DNA from: Acidobacteriota bacterium
Lineage (GTDB): Bacteria; Pseudomonadota; Alphaproteobacteria; Caulobacterales; Hyphomonadaceae
NCBI GenBank assembly: GCA_016712445.1
Contig: JADJRB010000002.1
Coordinates: 434,001 to 498,000, forward strand
Direction of reading: 5' to 3'
Length of the DNA: 64,000 nt
In this document: piece after piece, positions 36,516-45,066 of the stretch
Layout: each line of letters begins with the position of its first letter
Numbering within the stretch: the first letter of the stretch is position 1
The notes under the pieces: model-generated
Told to the model about the DNA's origin: nothing
The model's input: the letters and a program-made list of their open reading frames with translations, nothing else
The model's database searches: none
Translations under genes and position numbers: made by a program

Positions 36516-37119
36516 CTGGCCGGGGTTCGCGCCACATCGCTTCCATGCGCGGCGAGCCGGCACCGATTTCGAACATCTTCATGCGTTCGAAGCCATGGCT
36601 CACGTAGAAACCGGTATTCGCCGGGTTTGAGTTTTCGAGGTAGCAGGGCAGGGCGGCGCGGTCCGCCGCGTCCAGCATCGGCTGGATCAGCCGTTTCCCG
36701 AGGCCCTGCCCCCTCGCCGCCTTTCGCGTGCCGATCGTGAAGAGATAGAGGTGGGGCGGCTTCGGATGCTCGCGGTCCATAGCCTCAGCGGCGCCGAGCC
36801 CCCGTTTCATGCTGCCCTTCGACCCTTTGAACGCCTGCAGCACGATCAGCCTCCACAGCGCCCAGTTTCCCAGCCCCTTGAGCTGTTCAGAGTGACACCA
36901 CATCGTGGCGCCTTCGTTGCCGGCCATGTGGCAGATGCCTTTCGGCAGGTAGATGTCCTGGGCAAGGATCTGAAACAGCGGCGGCAGCGCGCCGGGATTG
37001 CCGAATATCCAGAGGTTCACCGGGTCCTCGGCAAACGCCTCTCCGGTGATGTCGCCCAGCTGCTTCCAGTCGCGCCGTTCGGCGCTGCGCATGCCTGCCG
37101 GCAGACGGATATCCAGCAT
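36493..37119 (-). CDS. GNAT family N-acetyltransferase
   Basis: 208 residues from ATG 37119, chosen for a GGAGG six bases upstream; ATG 37149 is an alternative without one. The acetyl-CoA binding motif A is IGTRKAARGQGLGKRLIQPM (R/Q-x-x-G-x-G/A form) near residue 130, followed by ENSNPANTGFYVSHGFER, typical of motif B. Substrate unknown. It converges with the hydroxylase gene and is divergent from the rsmB-like gene. Confidence 0.85.
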   Translation of the reverse strand: MLDIRLPAGMRSAERRDWKQLGDITGEAFAEDPVNLWIFGNPGALPPLFQILAQDIYLPKGICHMAGNEGATMWCHSEQLKGLGNWALWRLIVLQAFKGSKGSMKRGLGAAEAMDREHPKPPHLYLFTIGTRKAARGQGLGKRLIQPMLDAADRAALPCYLENSNPANTGFYVSHGFERMKMFEIGAGSPRMEAMWREPRPVRSASSE

Positions 37120-37190
37120 GTTCAGCCTCCGGGTTTCCTCGCGCGCCATAGGGCGCTAACACGCGCCCAATCGCAAGCCGGAGAATTCCC

Positions 37191-38498
37191 ATGCGCAACG
37201 GCGGCCGTATCAGCGCAGCCATCGAGGTCCTCCGCGACGTGCAGGAGCGCCACCAGCCTCTCAAGATCGCCATGCGCGACTGGGGCAAGCGTGCGCGCTA
37301 TGCCGGCTCGAAGGACCGGGCCTGGGTGTCCGGCCTCGTGCTGGACGCGCTGCGGCGTCGCAATTCGGTCGCCCACCATATGGGCCACGACGATGCGCGC
37401 TCGCTGATCCTCGGCACGCTCAGCATCGGCTGGGGCTGGAACGCGCGCGACATCGAGCAGGCCTGCTACGACGATCACGGCCCAACGCCGCTGACCAACG
37501 ACGAGCGCAGCCGCCTGATCATGGCGCCGGATCCGGCAGCCCCGATCCATGCCCAGGGCGATTTCCCCGAATGGCTGCTGCCGCACATGCAGCGGGTATT
37601 CGGTCCGGAAACGGTGATCGAAGCTCAGAAGATGGCCGTGCGCGCGGACGTCGACCTGCGCGTCAACACGCTGAAATCCGATGCCGAGAAAGCTGCACTT
37701 CCGCTGAAATCGGTCAAGGCGGAGCCTTCGCGCCTGTTGACCAACGCTTTCCATATCCCTGCGCGCGATCCCACGGAGCGTGAGGACAGTGTTGAAGCCA
37801 TTCCAGCATTCTCGCGCGGCTGGGTGGAAGTGCAGGACGCCGGCAGCCAGATCGCCGCCGCGGCAGCCAACGCCAAGCCCGGCGAGCAGGTCATGGACTA
37901 TTGTGCCGGCGGCGGCGGCAAGACGCTGGCTATGGCCGCGCAGATGGGCGGCCAAGGGCAGATCCACGCTTACGACATCGACGGAAAGCGGCTGTCGGCA
38001 CTCATTCCGCGGCTGAAGCGCTCCGGCGCGCACAATGTGCAGCTGGTGCACCCGAGCGAAGGCAACAGTCTCGAGCCACTGGTAGGACAGATGGACCTGG
38101 TGTTTGTCGACGCGCCGTGCACGGGCACAGGCACCTGGCGCCGCCGGCCGGACTCGAAATGGCGCGTCAAACCCGCCCAGCTTGAGAAACGCATGCAGGA
38201 CCAACGGGAAATCCTGCAGGCGGCTTCGACGTATGTGAAGCCCGGCGGGCGGCTGCTCTACGCAACTTGCAGCTTCCTGATCGAGGAAGACGAGGACCGG
38301 GTAGCAGAGTTCCTGGCTGGCGCGCCTGACTTCATCGAGCGCGACGCTGCCGAGGCCGCCATCGCCTCGGGCGCCCTGACGCCCCACGGCGCCGAAATCG
38401 TGCGCCGGTTTCGCGGGCCGACCGGAAGCGTGCGCTTGACACCGCGCCGGGCCGGCACCGACGGGTTCTTTTTCGCGCTGCTTGAGCGCCGCGCCTGA
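37191..38498 (+). CDS. rsmB: RsmB/NOP family RNA cytosine-C5 methyltransferase
   Basis: 435 residues, SAM-dependent. An N-terminal NusB-like helical region precedes the NOL1/NOP2/sun catalytic domain. Motifs: VMDYCAGGGGKTLAMAAQMG (SAM site, about residue 237), FVDAPCTGTGTWRRRPDSKW (motif IV Cys, about residue 305) and LLYATCSFLIEEDEDRV (motif VI catalytic Cys, about residue 360). RsmB methylates C967 of 16S rRNA in E. coli; several paralogues exist in alphaproteobacteria, so the exact target is inferred. Confidence 0.88.
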   Translation: MRNGGRISAAIEVLRDVQERHQPLKIAMRDWGKRARYAGSKDRAWVSGLVLDALRRRNSVAHHMGHDDARSLILGTLSIGWGWNARDIEQACYDDHGPTPLTNDERSRLIMAPDPAAPIHAQGDFPEWLLPHMQRVFGPETVIEAQKMAVRADVDLRVNTLKSDAEKAALPLKSVKAEPSRLLTNAFHIPARDPTEREDSVEAIPAFSRGWVEVQDAGSQIAAAAANAKPGEQVMDYCAGGGGKTLAMAAQMGGQGQIHAYDIDGKRLSALIPRLKRSGAHNVQLVHPSEGNSLEPLVGQMDLVFVDAPCTGTGTWRRRPDSKWRVKPAQLEKRMQDQREILQAASTYVKPGGRLLYATCSFLIEEDEDRVAEFLAGAPDFIERDAAEAAIASGALTPHGAEIVRRFRGPTGSVRLTPRRAGTDGFFFALLERRA

Positions 38499-38537
38499 CC
38501 CCATGGACGAATCCTCGCGGGTCGGTTAAGCGGCGCC

Positions 38538-40100
38538 ATGACAGAGCAGACTCACCAGCGCGCCCTGATTGTCGACTTCGGCAGCCAGGTCACCCAGCTC
38601 ATCGCACGCCGCCTCCGCGAGTTCGGCGTCTATTGCGAAATCCACCCGTTCAACAAGGTCGATAGCGCCTTCCTGAAGGCTTACGGGGCGCAGGCGATCA
38701 TCCTGTCGGGCGGTCCTTCGAGCGTCTACTGGGACGACGCCCCAATGGCCGACAAGGCCGTGTTCGAGGCTGGCATTCCGGTGCTCGGCATCTGTTACGG
38801 CCAGCAGGTGATGATGCACCAGCTGGGTGGGCGCATCGAAGGCGGCACCAGCCGCGAATTCGGCCGGGCCTTCATCGAGCCAGTGGTCGCTGATCCATTC
38901 CTCGAAGGCCTGTTCGAAGGCGGCAACCATGAGCAGGTCTGGATGAGCCACGGTGACCACGTCGCCGAGATGGCACCCGGCTTCGGCGTCATCGCGAAGT
39001 CGCCGGGCGCGCCATACGCCGTCATTGCTGACCCGGAGCGCCGCTTCTACGGCACGCAGTTCCACCCGGAAGTCGTGCACACGGTCCACGGCGCGCGCAT
39101 CCTGCGCAACTTCATCCAGGGCGTTGCAGGCTTCACCGGCGACTGGACGATGGCGGCCTACCGCGCAGAAGCGGTCGAGAAGATCCGTGCGCAGGTCGGC
39201 AAGGGCCGGGTGATCTGCGGCCTGTCGGGCGGCGTCGACTCGTCGGTCGCCGCTGTCCTGATCCACGAAGCGATCGGCGACCAGCTGACGTGCGTCTATG
39301 TCGACCACGGCCTTATGCGCGGCGGCGAGAGCGAGCAGGTCGTCAGCCTTTTTCGCGAGCATTACAACATCCCGCTTGTGCATGTGGACGCGTCCGAACT
39401 TTTCCTGGGCAAGCTAGCGGGCGTCACCGATCCCGAAGCAAAGCGCAAGATCATCGGCGGTCTGTTCATCGACGTGTTCGACGAAGAAGCGAGCAAGATC
39501 GGCGGCGCGGATTTCCTCGCGCAAGGCACGCTCTATCCGGACGTGATCGAAAGCGTGTCGGTGAGCGGCGGGCCGAGCATGACGATCAAGAGCCACCACA
39601 ACGTGGGCGGCCTGCCAGCGCGCATGAAGATGAAGCTGGTCGAGCCGCTGCGCGAACTGTTCAAGGACGAAGTGCGCGCGCTCGGCCGCGAACTCGGTTT
39701 GCCTGAAGCTTTTGTCGGCCGTCATCCGTTCCCGGGACCAGGCCTCGCCATCCGCATCCCGGGAGCCATCACGCGCGAGAAGGCAGATACGCTGCGCAAG
39801 GCCGATCTCATCTATATCGACGAGATCAGGAAGGCCGGGCTTTACGACGAGATCTGGCAGGCCTTCAGCGTGCTCTTGCCGGTCAACACCGTGGGCGTCA
39901 TGGGCGATGTGCGAACCTACGAAGCGGTTCTCGCGCTGCGGGCCGTCACCAGCGTTGATGGCATGACCGCCGACTACTATCCCTTCGATCACGCCTTCCT
40001 CGGTCGCGTCGCGACGCGCATCATCAATGAGGTCAAAGGTGTGAACCGCGTCGTCTACGACATCACGTCGAAACCGCCCGGCACCATCGAGTGGGAATAA
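38538..40100 (+). CDS. guaA: GMP synthase (glutamine-hydrolysing)
   Basis: Amidates XMP to GMP. It has 520 residues. The N-terminal GATase (1-200) has LGICYGQQVMMHQLGG with the nucleophile Cys and TQFHPEVVHTVHG. The ATP pyrophosphatase P-loop is CGLSGGVDSSVAAVLIHEA near residue 230; the C-terminal dimerisation domain ends KPPGTIEWE, the invariant terminus. Starts 39 bases after the rsmB-like gene. Confidence 0.97.
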   Translation: MTEQTHQRALIVDFGSQVTQLIARRLREFGVYCEIHPFNKVDSAFLKAYGAQAIILSGGPSSVYWDDAPMADKAVFEAGIPVLGICYGQQVMMHQLGGRIEGGTSREFGRAFIEPVVADPFLEGLFEGGNHEQVWMSHGDHVAEMAPGFGVIAKSPGAPYAVIADPERRFYGTQFHPEVVHTVHGARILRNFIQGVAGFTGDWTMAAYRAEAVEKIRAQVGKGRVICGLSGGVDSSVAAVLIHEAIGDQLTCVYVDHGLMRGGESEQVVSLFREHYNIPLVHVDASELFLGKLAGVTDPEAKRKIIGGLFIDVFDEEASKIGGADFLAQGTLYPDVIESVSVSGGPSMTIKSHHNVGGLPARMKMKLVEPLRELFKDEVRALGRELGLPEAFVGRHPFPGPGLAIRIPGAITREKADTLRKADLIYIDEIRKAGLYDEIWQAFSVLLPVNTVGVMGDVRTYEAVLALRAVTSVDGMTADYYPFDHAFLGRVATRIINEVKGVNRVVYDITSKPPGTIEWE

Positions 40101-40115
40101 AGCCCCGTCAGGGCT
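40101..40115. terminator. Weak bidirectional hairpin after guaA
   Basis: AGCCC-CGTCA-GGGCT directly after the guaA stop, five base pairs. On the minus strand it is followed by TTTATT. It overlaps the end of the convergent DUF1593 gene. Marginal stability. Confidence 0.3.
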
Positions 40116-41526
40116 CAATGGTGATGATGACGCGCGCATAGCGCGAGAGCGCTGGCTCGCCGTCATCGGTCACGCGCAGGATGAAATGAGCGGTCTGCGC
40201 GCGCTCCACGCGCGGCGCCTCGAACACCGCTTGTGCAGCTGATACAGTTTCGCCAATCGGTGCGTCCAGGGTGCCGGCTTCCGGATAGCTGAACCACTCG
40301 AAGCTCAATACATCGGCGTCGGGGTCGCTTGACTTCGATGCGTCGAGTTCGATCCGCTCTCCGCTCCGGACTGTGAAGTTCAGAGGTCCGCCCACTTCGG
40401 GCACCGGCGGGTGGTTGGCGTGGTCATAGTCACGAACCGTCCAGTCCATGCGCGCTGCGAAGTCGTTCTGGAAGTCCTTGCGCCAGCGCCAGAGCGTTGC
40501 CTTGTTGTCGTTGAACACTGTCCCGGTTGTGCTGACAAATCGGTCATTCGCATTCGTCCAGAACGGTCGCGTCTCGTCCTCCACAGGAACGCCGTTGGTG
40601 TAACCCTTTCGGTCGAGCCGTTCGGGAGCCGGCGTGTAGCGTTCGTAGCGGCCGCCCCATCCGCCCCAGTCCGGACGCTCGGGCACGTTCAGGCCATTCG
40701 GGACCAGCCCAAGGAAGGCCGGCGTGTCGCCCTCCATGCCGTAGACAACGTCGGGATAGAGCGTTCCCAAAGGGCCGTGGCCTTGCTGCAGATTCTCTGC
40801 AAGCCAGGCGGGACTTATTTCCTCTTCCGCGCCGGGATACGCCTTGGTGATCGCGACCCATGTCGAACTGTCGAAGGCGCCCGGACTCGCGATGTAGAAG
40901 AGGTCCGGAAACTCCCGGCGGATCCATGCGGCCGAGTCGTCCTGGTCCGAAATGGCATAGACCCTCAGTTTACCGACGAGCCGCGCCGCGTCCGCCGGCG
41001 AACGCGTTGCGCGGATCGTCTGCAGTGCCTGCGCGAGCGTATTGGGCCCGCCCCAGATCGATATCCAGACCGGTCTCGGGTCGTCATCGTCCAGTGTGCT
41101 GATGATGAGGTTCGAACCAATCGTATCGCGTCCGACGCCTATGCTCGACATGCCATAGCCAGGCTGCCCGGTCGCAATCAGCGTCTCAAGGTCTTCCGGT
41201 TTGGGATAGCCCGGCGCGTGTGCCGTCAAGGACGGGTAGGCCGCTCCATACGCTTCAACGACCTCCTGGATGAGGCCGGGCTCGGTGCGGTCATTCTGGT
41301 GCACGGAGGTTGTGGCCACCAGGCCGGCGATCTCGATCTCGTTGCTGTAGAGCATCAACCTTATGAGGCACTGCACGTCATCGGGATCGGTGCCGATATC
41401 GGTCAACACGATTACCCGCTCACGTGCCGGCGGATCGACCGCAGGTGCAGTCTCCGCAGCAGGCGCGGCTGAACAGCCGCCGACGACGACCGCAACGATC
41501 ATGGCGAGGCGCAAACTCTTCGTCAT
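40108..41526 (-). CDS. DUF1593 (nucleoside-hydrolase-like) lipoprotein
   Basis: 472 residues from ATG 41526 with a lipoprotein signal (MTKSLRLAMIVAVVVGGCSA, Cys 18). The N-terminal domain resembles inosine-uridine nucleoside hydrolases: VIVLTDIGTDPDDVQCLIRL near residue 40 supplies the Asp cluster that binds calcium in that fold. A C-terminal Ig/PKD-like domain (LDASKSSDPDADVLSFEWFS, about residue 400) follows, as in other DUF1593 proteins, which often accompany polysaccharide catabolism. It is probably a periplasmic glycoside- or nucleoside-processing enzyme; the exact activity is unknown. The longer frame to 41601 would mask the signal peptide. Confidence 0.82.
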   Translation of the reverse strand: MTKSLRLAMIVAVVVGGCSAAPAAETAPAVDPPARERVIVLTDIGTDPDDVQCLIRLMLYSNEIEIAGLVATTSVHQNDRTEPGLIQEVVEAYGAAYPSLTAHAPGYPKPEDLETLIATGQPGYGMSSIGVGRDTIGSNLIISTLDDDDPRPVWISIWGGPNTLAQALQTIRATRSPADAARLVGKLRVYAISDQDDSAAWIRREFPDLFYIASPGAFDSSTWVAITKAYPGAEEEISPAWLAENLQQGHGPLGTLYPDVVYGMEGDTPAFLGLVPNGLNVPERPDWGGWGGRYERYTPAPERLDRKGYTNGVPVEDETRPFWTNANDRFVSTTGTVFNDNKATLWRWRKDFQNDFAARMDWTVRDYDHANHPPVPEVGGPLNFTVRSGERIELDASKSSDPDADVLSFEWFSYPEAGTLDAPIGETVSAAQAVFEAPRVERAQTAHFILRVTDDGEPALSRYARVIITIEP

Positions 41527-41889
41527 CAAGCCGTGATCCTCACGCCGCCATGTCCCGATTGGAGACAACGCATCTAACCAGCCACACGTTGCACGAAGCA
41601 ACCCGGCGCCTGCGCGAGGGCGGTCCGCAGAGGGAAGGGGGGTAGGTTACGCAGACGTGAAAGAGGAGCGACCTGGCGCATTCGCAGGCTACCAAGCCAA
41701 GCTTGTCGAGCGAGCAAAAGTCTCGTGAAAAATTCCCGAAGCCGGAAAATTCGTAACAGCCACAGTGAGATAACTCTTAGTCGCATAATCAATATTATGG
41801 GAAATTAGAATGCGGCCGAATGAGACTGGTGGCTGGCGCGACGCCGGATGGCCCCGAGGCCTCTTCCCCGCAGGCGCTCCCCCGGCCGC
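41527..41889. other. Gene-free region containing the candidate dif site
   Basis: 363 bases without a credible gene; the only frame (41574-41792, minus) has no recognisable product and starts inside the dif-like sequence. It is visibly richer in A and T from 41700 to 41815 than its flanks. It holds one GGGAAGGG octamer (41632-41639) and the dif-like 28-mer described separately. Confidence 0.6.
41778..41805 (+). other. dif: Candidate chromosome dimer resolution site dif
   Basis: A 28-base match to the XerCD target: left arm TAGTCGCATAA, centre TCAATA, right arm TTATGGGAAAT. Against E. coli dif it agrees at 20 of 28 positions; the inner parts of both arms (CGCATAA and TTATG) and the outer AAAT are identical. 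The best-conserved XerD arm differs at only two bases. It lies in a gene-free gap where flanking genes largely converge, as expected at a replication terminus. Confidence 0.7.
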
Positions 41890-42693
41890 TCAAGGCGCGA
41901 ATCTGATCTCAAGCCCATCATACGCTGGCTCGACACCCACCGGCAAATCGCGCTTCAGCGTCTTGTAATCCATGTCCACGTGCAGATTCGTGAGCACCGC
42001 CCGTCGCGGCTTCAGCTCGGCGATCCAGGACAAGGTGAGTTCGAGGTGGGCGTGCGACGGATGCGGTGCATAACGCAGAGCATCGATGATCAGCACATCA
42101 AGGCCCCGGAGCGCGTCCATGGAGGCGTCCGGCAAGCCGTTCACGTCATTGCAGTAAGCAAGGTCTCCGATCCGGAAGCCGAGGCAGCGGATGCGGCCAT
42201 GCTCCATGTCGACCGGCAACAATTCCACAGGTCCGCCGCGACCCGGTATACTTACCGGCTTCAGGGGCACGAGATCCTCCTGGATCGACAGGATTGGCGG
42301 ATAGCCGCCTGCGCCGCGGAAGATGTAGTCGAACCGGGTTTCGAGCCGGCTGCGCGTTGCTTCATCGAAATAGACTGGAATCTGGCGGCGCTGGTGGATC
42401 GCGAGGGCGCGCACGTCGTCGATCCCGTGCGCCTGATCGGCATGGTCGTGCGTGTAGACGACCGCATCAAGATGCGTCGTGCCGCACGCGAGCAGCTGTT
42501 CGCGCAAGTCCGGCGACGTATCGATGAGAATGCGGGTTGGCTCCGGCGCGTCGCCGCTGACTTCCACGAGCGCGCTGCAGCGGGTGCGCCGGTTACGCGG
42601 CTCGTCTGGATCGCACGCGCCCCAGTCGCCGCCCACGCGCGGCACGCCGCCAGACGAGCCTGTGCCCAGCAGCACGATCCGTGCGCGCGCCAT
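41890..42693 (-). CDS. MBL-fold metallohydrolase (PhnP-like)
   Basis: 267 residues from ATG 42693. It starts with LLGTGSSGGVPRVGGDWGAC, typical of the PhnP/RNase Z-like branch; the metal motif is VVYTHDHADQAHGIDD (HxHxD) near residue 82, with further ligands in NLHVDMDYKT near residue 242. PhnP itself is a cyclic phosphodiesterase, but most alphaproteobacterial members next to tatD are uncharacterised. The start overlaps the tatD stop by one base. Confidence 0.85.
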   Translation of the reverse strand: MARARIVLLGTGSSGGVPRVGGDWGACDPDEPRNRRTRCSALVEVSGDAPEPTRILIDTSPDLREQLLACGTTHLDAVVYTHDHADQAHGIDDVRALAIHQRRQIPVYFDEATRSRLETRFDYIFRGAGGYPPILSIQEDLVPLKPVSIPGRGGPVELLPVDMEHGRIRCLGFRIGDLAYCNDVNGLPDASMDALRGLDVLIIDALRYAPHPSHAHLELTLSWIAELKPRRAVLTNLHVDMDYKTLKRDLPVGVEPAYDGLEIRFAP

Positions 42694-43466
42694 CAGGCTG
42701 AGACTTTCGCGAACAACCGCTCGGCGTTCTGCGTCGTGACGGCCTTCACCGTTTCGGTATCTACGCCCATGAGCGCGCCCAGCGCCTCGGCGACGTGCTG
42801 AAGGTAGGCCGGCTCGTTGCGTCGCCCGCGCATCGGCACCGGTGCAAGGTAAGGACAGTCGGTCTCCAGGATCAGCCGGTCGAGCGGAACGTTGGCGATC
42901 ACCGCGCGGACGTCCCTGGCGCTCTTGAACGACAGGATGCCCGAGACCGACACGAACGCACCGAGCGCCAGCGCCCGCTGGCATAGGTCCTCGCCGCCGG
43001 TATAGCAATGCAGCAACGGCTGGAACGCGCCTCTGGCATATTCGTCCTCCAGCACGTCGGCGACCATGGCGTCGGCTTCGCGCGTGTGCAGGATGATCGG
43101 TAGGCCGGTCTCGCGCGCCGCCGAGATATGCGCGCGCAAGCTGCGCACCTGATCGGCCTCGGGGCTGTAGCCATAATGGAAGTCGAGCCCTGTCTCGCCG
43201 ATGGCCACGACCTTTGGGTGCTGCGCCTCGCGGATCAGCGTGTCGGCCGTCAGCGACGTGAAGTCCTTCGCGTGGTGCGGGTGGACACCGACCGAACACC
43301 AGATATCCGCATGGGCATCGGCGATGGCGCGCACGGCCGGGAAATTGTCGTATCGATCGCAGATGGCGAGGAAACGGCGCACACCGGCAGCCCGCGCGCG
43401 GGCAAGCACGTCCTCAAGGTCTTCAGCGAAAGCCTCACCGTGCAGGTTTACGTGTGTATCGAACAT
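42693..43466 (-). CDS. tatD: TatD family metal-dependent deoxyribonuclease
   Basis: 257 residues, TIM-barrel amidohydrolase. Metal-binding segments: MFDTHVNLHGEAF at the N-terminus (HVNLH form), VVAIGETGLDFHYGYSP near residue 90, LPIILHTREADAMV and QPLLHCYTGGEDL, and ILETDCPYLAPVPMRGRRNE near residue 200. E. coli TatD is a 3'-5' DNase linked to repair. It follows holB by 11 bases in the tmk-holB-tatD string common in bacteria. Confidence 0.92.
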   Translation of the reverse strand: MFDTHVNLHGEAFAEDLEDVLARARAAGVRRFLAICDRYDNFPAVRAIADAHADIWCSVGVHPHHAKDFTSLTADTLIREAQHPKVVAIGETGLDFHYGYSPEADQVRSLRAHISAARETGLPIILHTREADAMVADVLEDEYARGAFQPLLHCYTGGEDLCQRALALGAFVSVSGILSFKSARDVRAVIANVPLDRLILETDCPYLAPVPMRGRRNEPAYLQHVAEALGALMGVDTETVKAVTTQNAERLFAKVSA

Positions 43467-43477
43467 CAGCGCCGCGT

Positions 43478-44413
43478 TTAGACGGGCTGCGCCAGTTCAT
43501 AAAGCCCCGCGACCAGTTTTGCAGCAACTTGGGCGGCGTCCATGTTCAATTGTTCGGCCTCACCATTGATGCGGGCCTGCTTGAGCCACAGCCGCGCCGC
43601 TGCCGGATCGGTCTCGGCGCGGTCCGCGAGCCAGGCGGCGAGTTCGCCGCGAAACGCCTCGAGGGAGGCATCATCGACCGTGGCTGCGGACAGGGCCGGC
43701 ATGACGAGCTTGTCGGTCAGGTTGGGTATCGCGCGGAGGAGGGTGCGGGCGGCATCAGAAGCGGCGAGGGCGCTTTGCGTCGACAGTCGTATGCCCTTCC
43801 CCGGCCTGCCCTGAGCCAGGCGCGTGGCTTGTGCTGGCGCGCCGGCTGCATCCAGCGCATGCTGACAGTCCTCATCCGACAATGGCGACAGCCGCAGCAC
43901 CCGGCACCTCGACCGGATGGTCGGCAGCAAGGGCTCGAGCCCGTGATTGATCAGGAACAGCACGCACTTCTCCGGCGGCTCCTCCAGCGTCTTCAGCAAC
44001 GCGTTGGCGCCGCTCTTGTTGGTTTCGTCGATGGCGTCGATGATGCCGACGCGCCAGCCGCCGAGCGCCGCTTTCTTCGTGAAGAAGTCCGTGAGTGCCC
44101 GGATCTGGTCGACGCTGATATCCTGCGCGAGTTTGCCCTTATCGTTGAGCTCACGGTGCACTAGCCGGACATCCGGATGCCCGCCGGAGGCAAAGGCGCG
44201 CCAGACCGGATCGGCTTCGTCTGCATCAAGCGGTGCATCCGTGGGTCCTCTCGCGCCCATCAGGAACGCCGCCAAGCGCTGAGCCAACCGCGACTTGCCG
44301 ATGCCTTCGGGGCCTTCTATCAGCCAGGCATGATGCAGGCGTGTCTGGTTGTACGCATCAAGAAAGCGCTGTTCGGCAAGGCCATGGCCGAAGAGGGGCC
44401 ATCCAACGCTCAC
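43478..44413 (-). CDS. holB: DNA polymerase III subunit delta'
   Basis: Clamp-loader subunit. It has 311 residues from a GTG at 44413 whose codon overlaps the tmk stop (GTGA). The Walker A motif is LIEGPEGIGKSRLAQRLAA near residue 28; the Walker B/sensor region is VGIIDAIDETNKSGANALLK with LEEPPEKCVLFLI (near residue 130). The Cys set of the zinc module is reduced, as in many alphaproteobacterial delta' subunits. The frame extends upstream through tmk and is rejected there. Confidence 0.9.
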   Translation of the reverse strand: MSVGWPLFGHGLAEQRFLDAYNQTRLHHAWLIEGPEGIGKSRLAQRLAAFLMGARGPTDAPLDADEADPVWRAFASGGHPDVRLVHRELNDKGKLAQDISVDQIRALTDFFTKKAALGGWRVGIIDAIDETNKSGANALLKTLEEPPEKCVLFLINHGLEPLLPTIRSRCRVLRLSPLSDEDCQHALDAAGAPAQATRLAQGRPGKGIRLSTQSALAASDAARTLLRAIPNLTDKLVMPALSAATVDDASLEAFRGELAAWLADRAETDPAAARLWLKQARINGEAEQLNMDAAQVAAKLVAGLYELAQPV

Positions 44414-45066
44414 GTGTGGACCCGCGCGGACGCAAGCAGGGGCTGCACGTGAGACCAGGCCGCGTCGGCAACGTCCGCCGCCGCGCGGCTCGCATCGAGC
44501 AGCCGGCAACGGCCAGGTTCGGCGCGGGCAATTTCGGCAAACGCATGCCGAACGGACTGGTGGAAATCGAGATTGCGCTGCTCGAACACGTCGGCTGCGC
44601 CCTGGCGGGCAGCGCGGCGCGCATGCGCAATTCCCACGGGGGCGTCCAGTACCAGCGTCAGGTCGGGGCGAGTGGCGCCAACGACGTGGCGTTCGAGCGC
44701 GAGCAAGGTTTCGGTTGAGAGCTCGCCGGATACGCCCTGGTAAACACGCGTGGAGTCAGAGAACCGGTCACAGATCACCCATTTGCCCGCAGCGAGCGCC
44801 GGGCGGATGAGGTTGTCGAGGTGATCGCTACGTGCAGCATTCATCAGCAGCGCTTCAGCCAGCACCGAGAATGCCTTTTCGCCGGGCGGGTTCAGAACGA
44901 GGGCGCGAATAGCCTCGGCGCGGGGCGTCCCGCCGGGTTCGCGGGTGAGCACGGCGTCGATGCCCTGCTCCGCCAACCGCGCTTGCAGTGCTGCCTGTAG
45001 CGTGGACTTCCCGGTGCCCTCGCCGCCTTCAAGTGTGATGAACCGGCCTGAGGCAGGACTATTCAT
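44410..45066 (-). CDS. tmk: Thymidylate kinase
   Basis: Phosphorylates dTMP to dTDP. It has 218 residues. P-loop ITLEGGEGTGKSTLQAAL (residues 10-27), the DRX motif WVICDRFSDSTRVYQGVSG near residue 92, and a LID region (ARRAARQGAADVFEQRNLDF) near residue 145. ATG 45066 overlaps the end of dacA; an in-frame GTG at 45069 is one codon earlier. Coupled to holB. Confidence 0.94.
   Translation of the reverse strand: MNSPASGRFITLEGGEGTGKSTLQAALQARLAEQGIDAVLTREPGGTPRAEAIRALVLNPPGEKAFSVLAEALLMNAARSDHLDNLIRPALAAGKWVICDRFSDSTRVYQGVSGELSTETLLALERHVVGATRPDLTLVLDAPVGIAHARRAARQGAADVFEQRNLDFHQSVRHAFAEIARAEPGRCRLLDASRAAADVADAAWSHVQPLLASARVHT

Noticed and set aside
40411..41472. 353-codon plus frame opposite the DUF1593 gene
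   Set aside because: Antisense shadow; the lipoprotein signal and domain on the minus strand are clear.
41574..41792. 72-codon minus frame in the dif gap
   Set aside because: No recognisable product, Arg/Leu-rich, begins inside the dif-like site.
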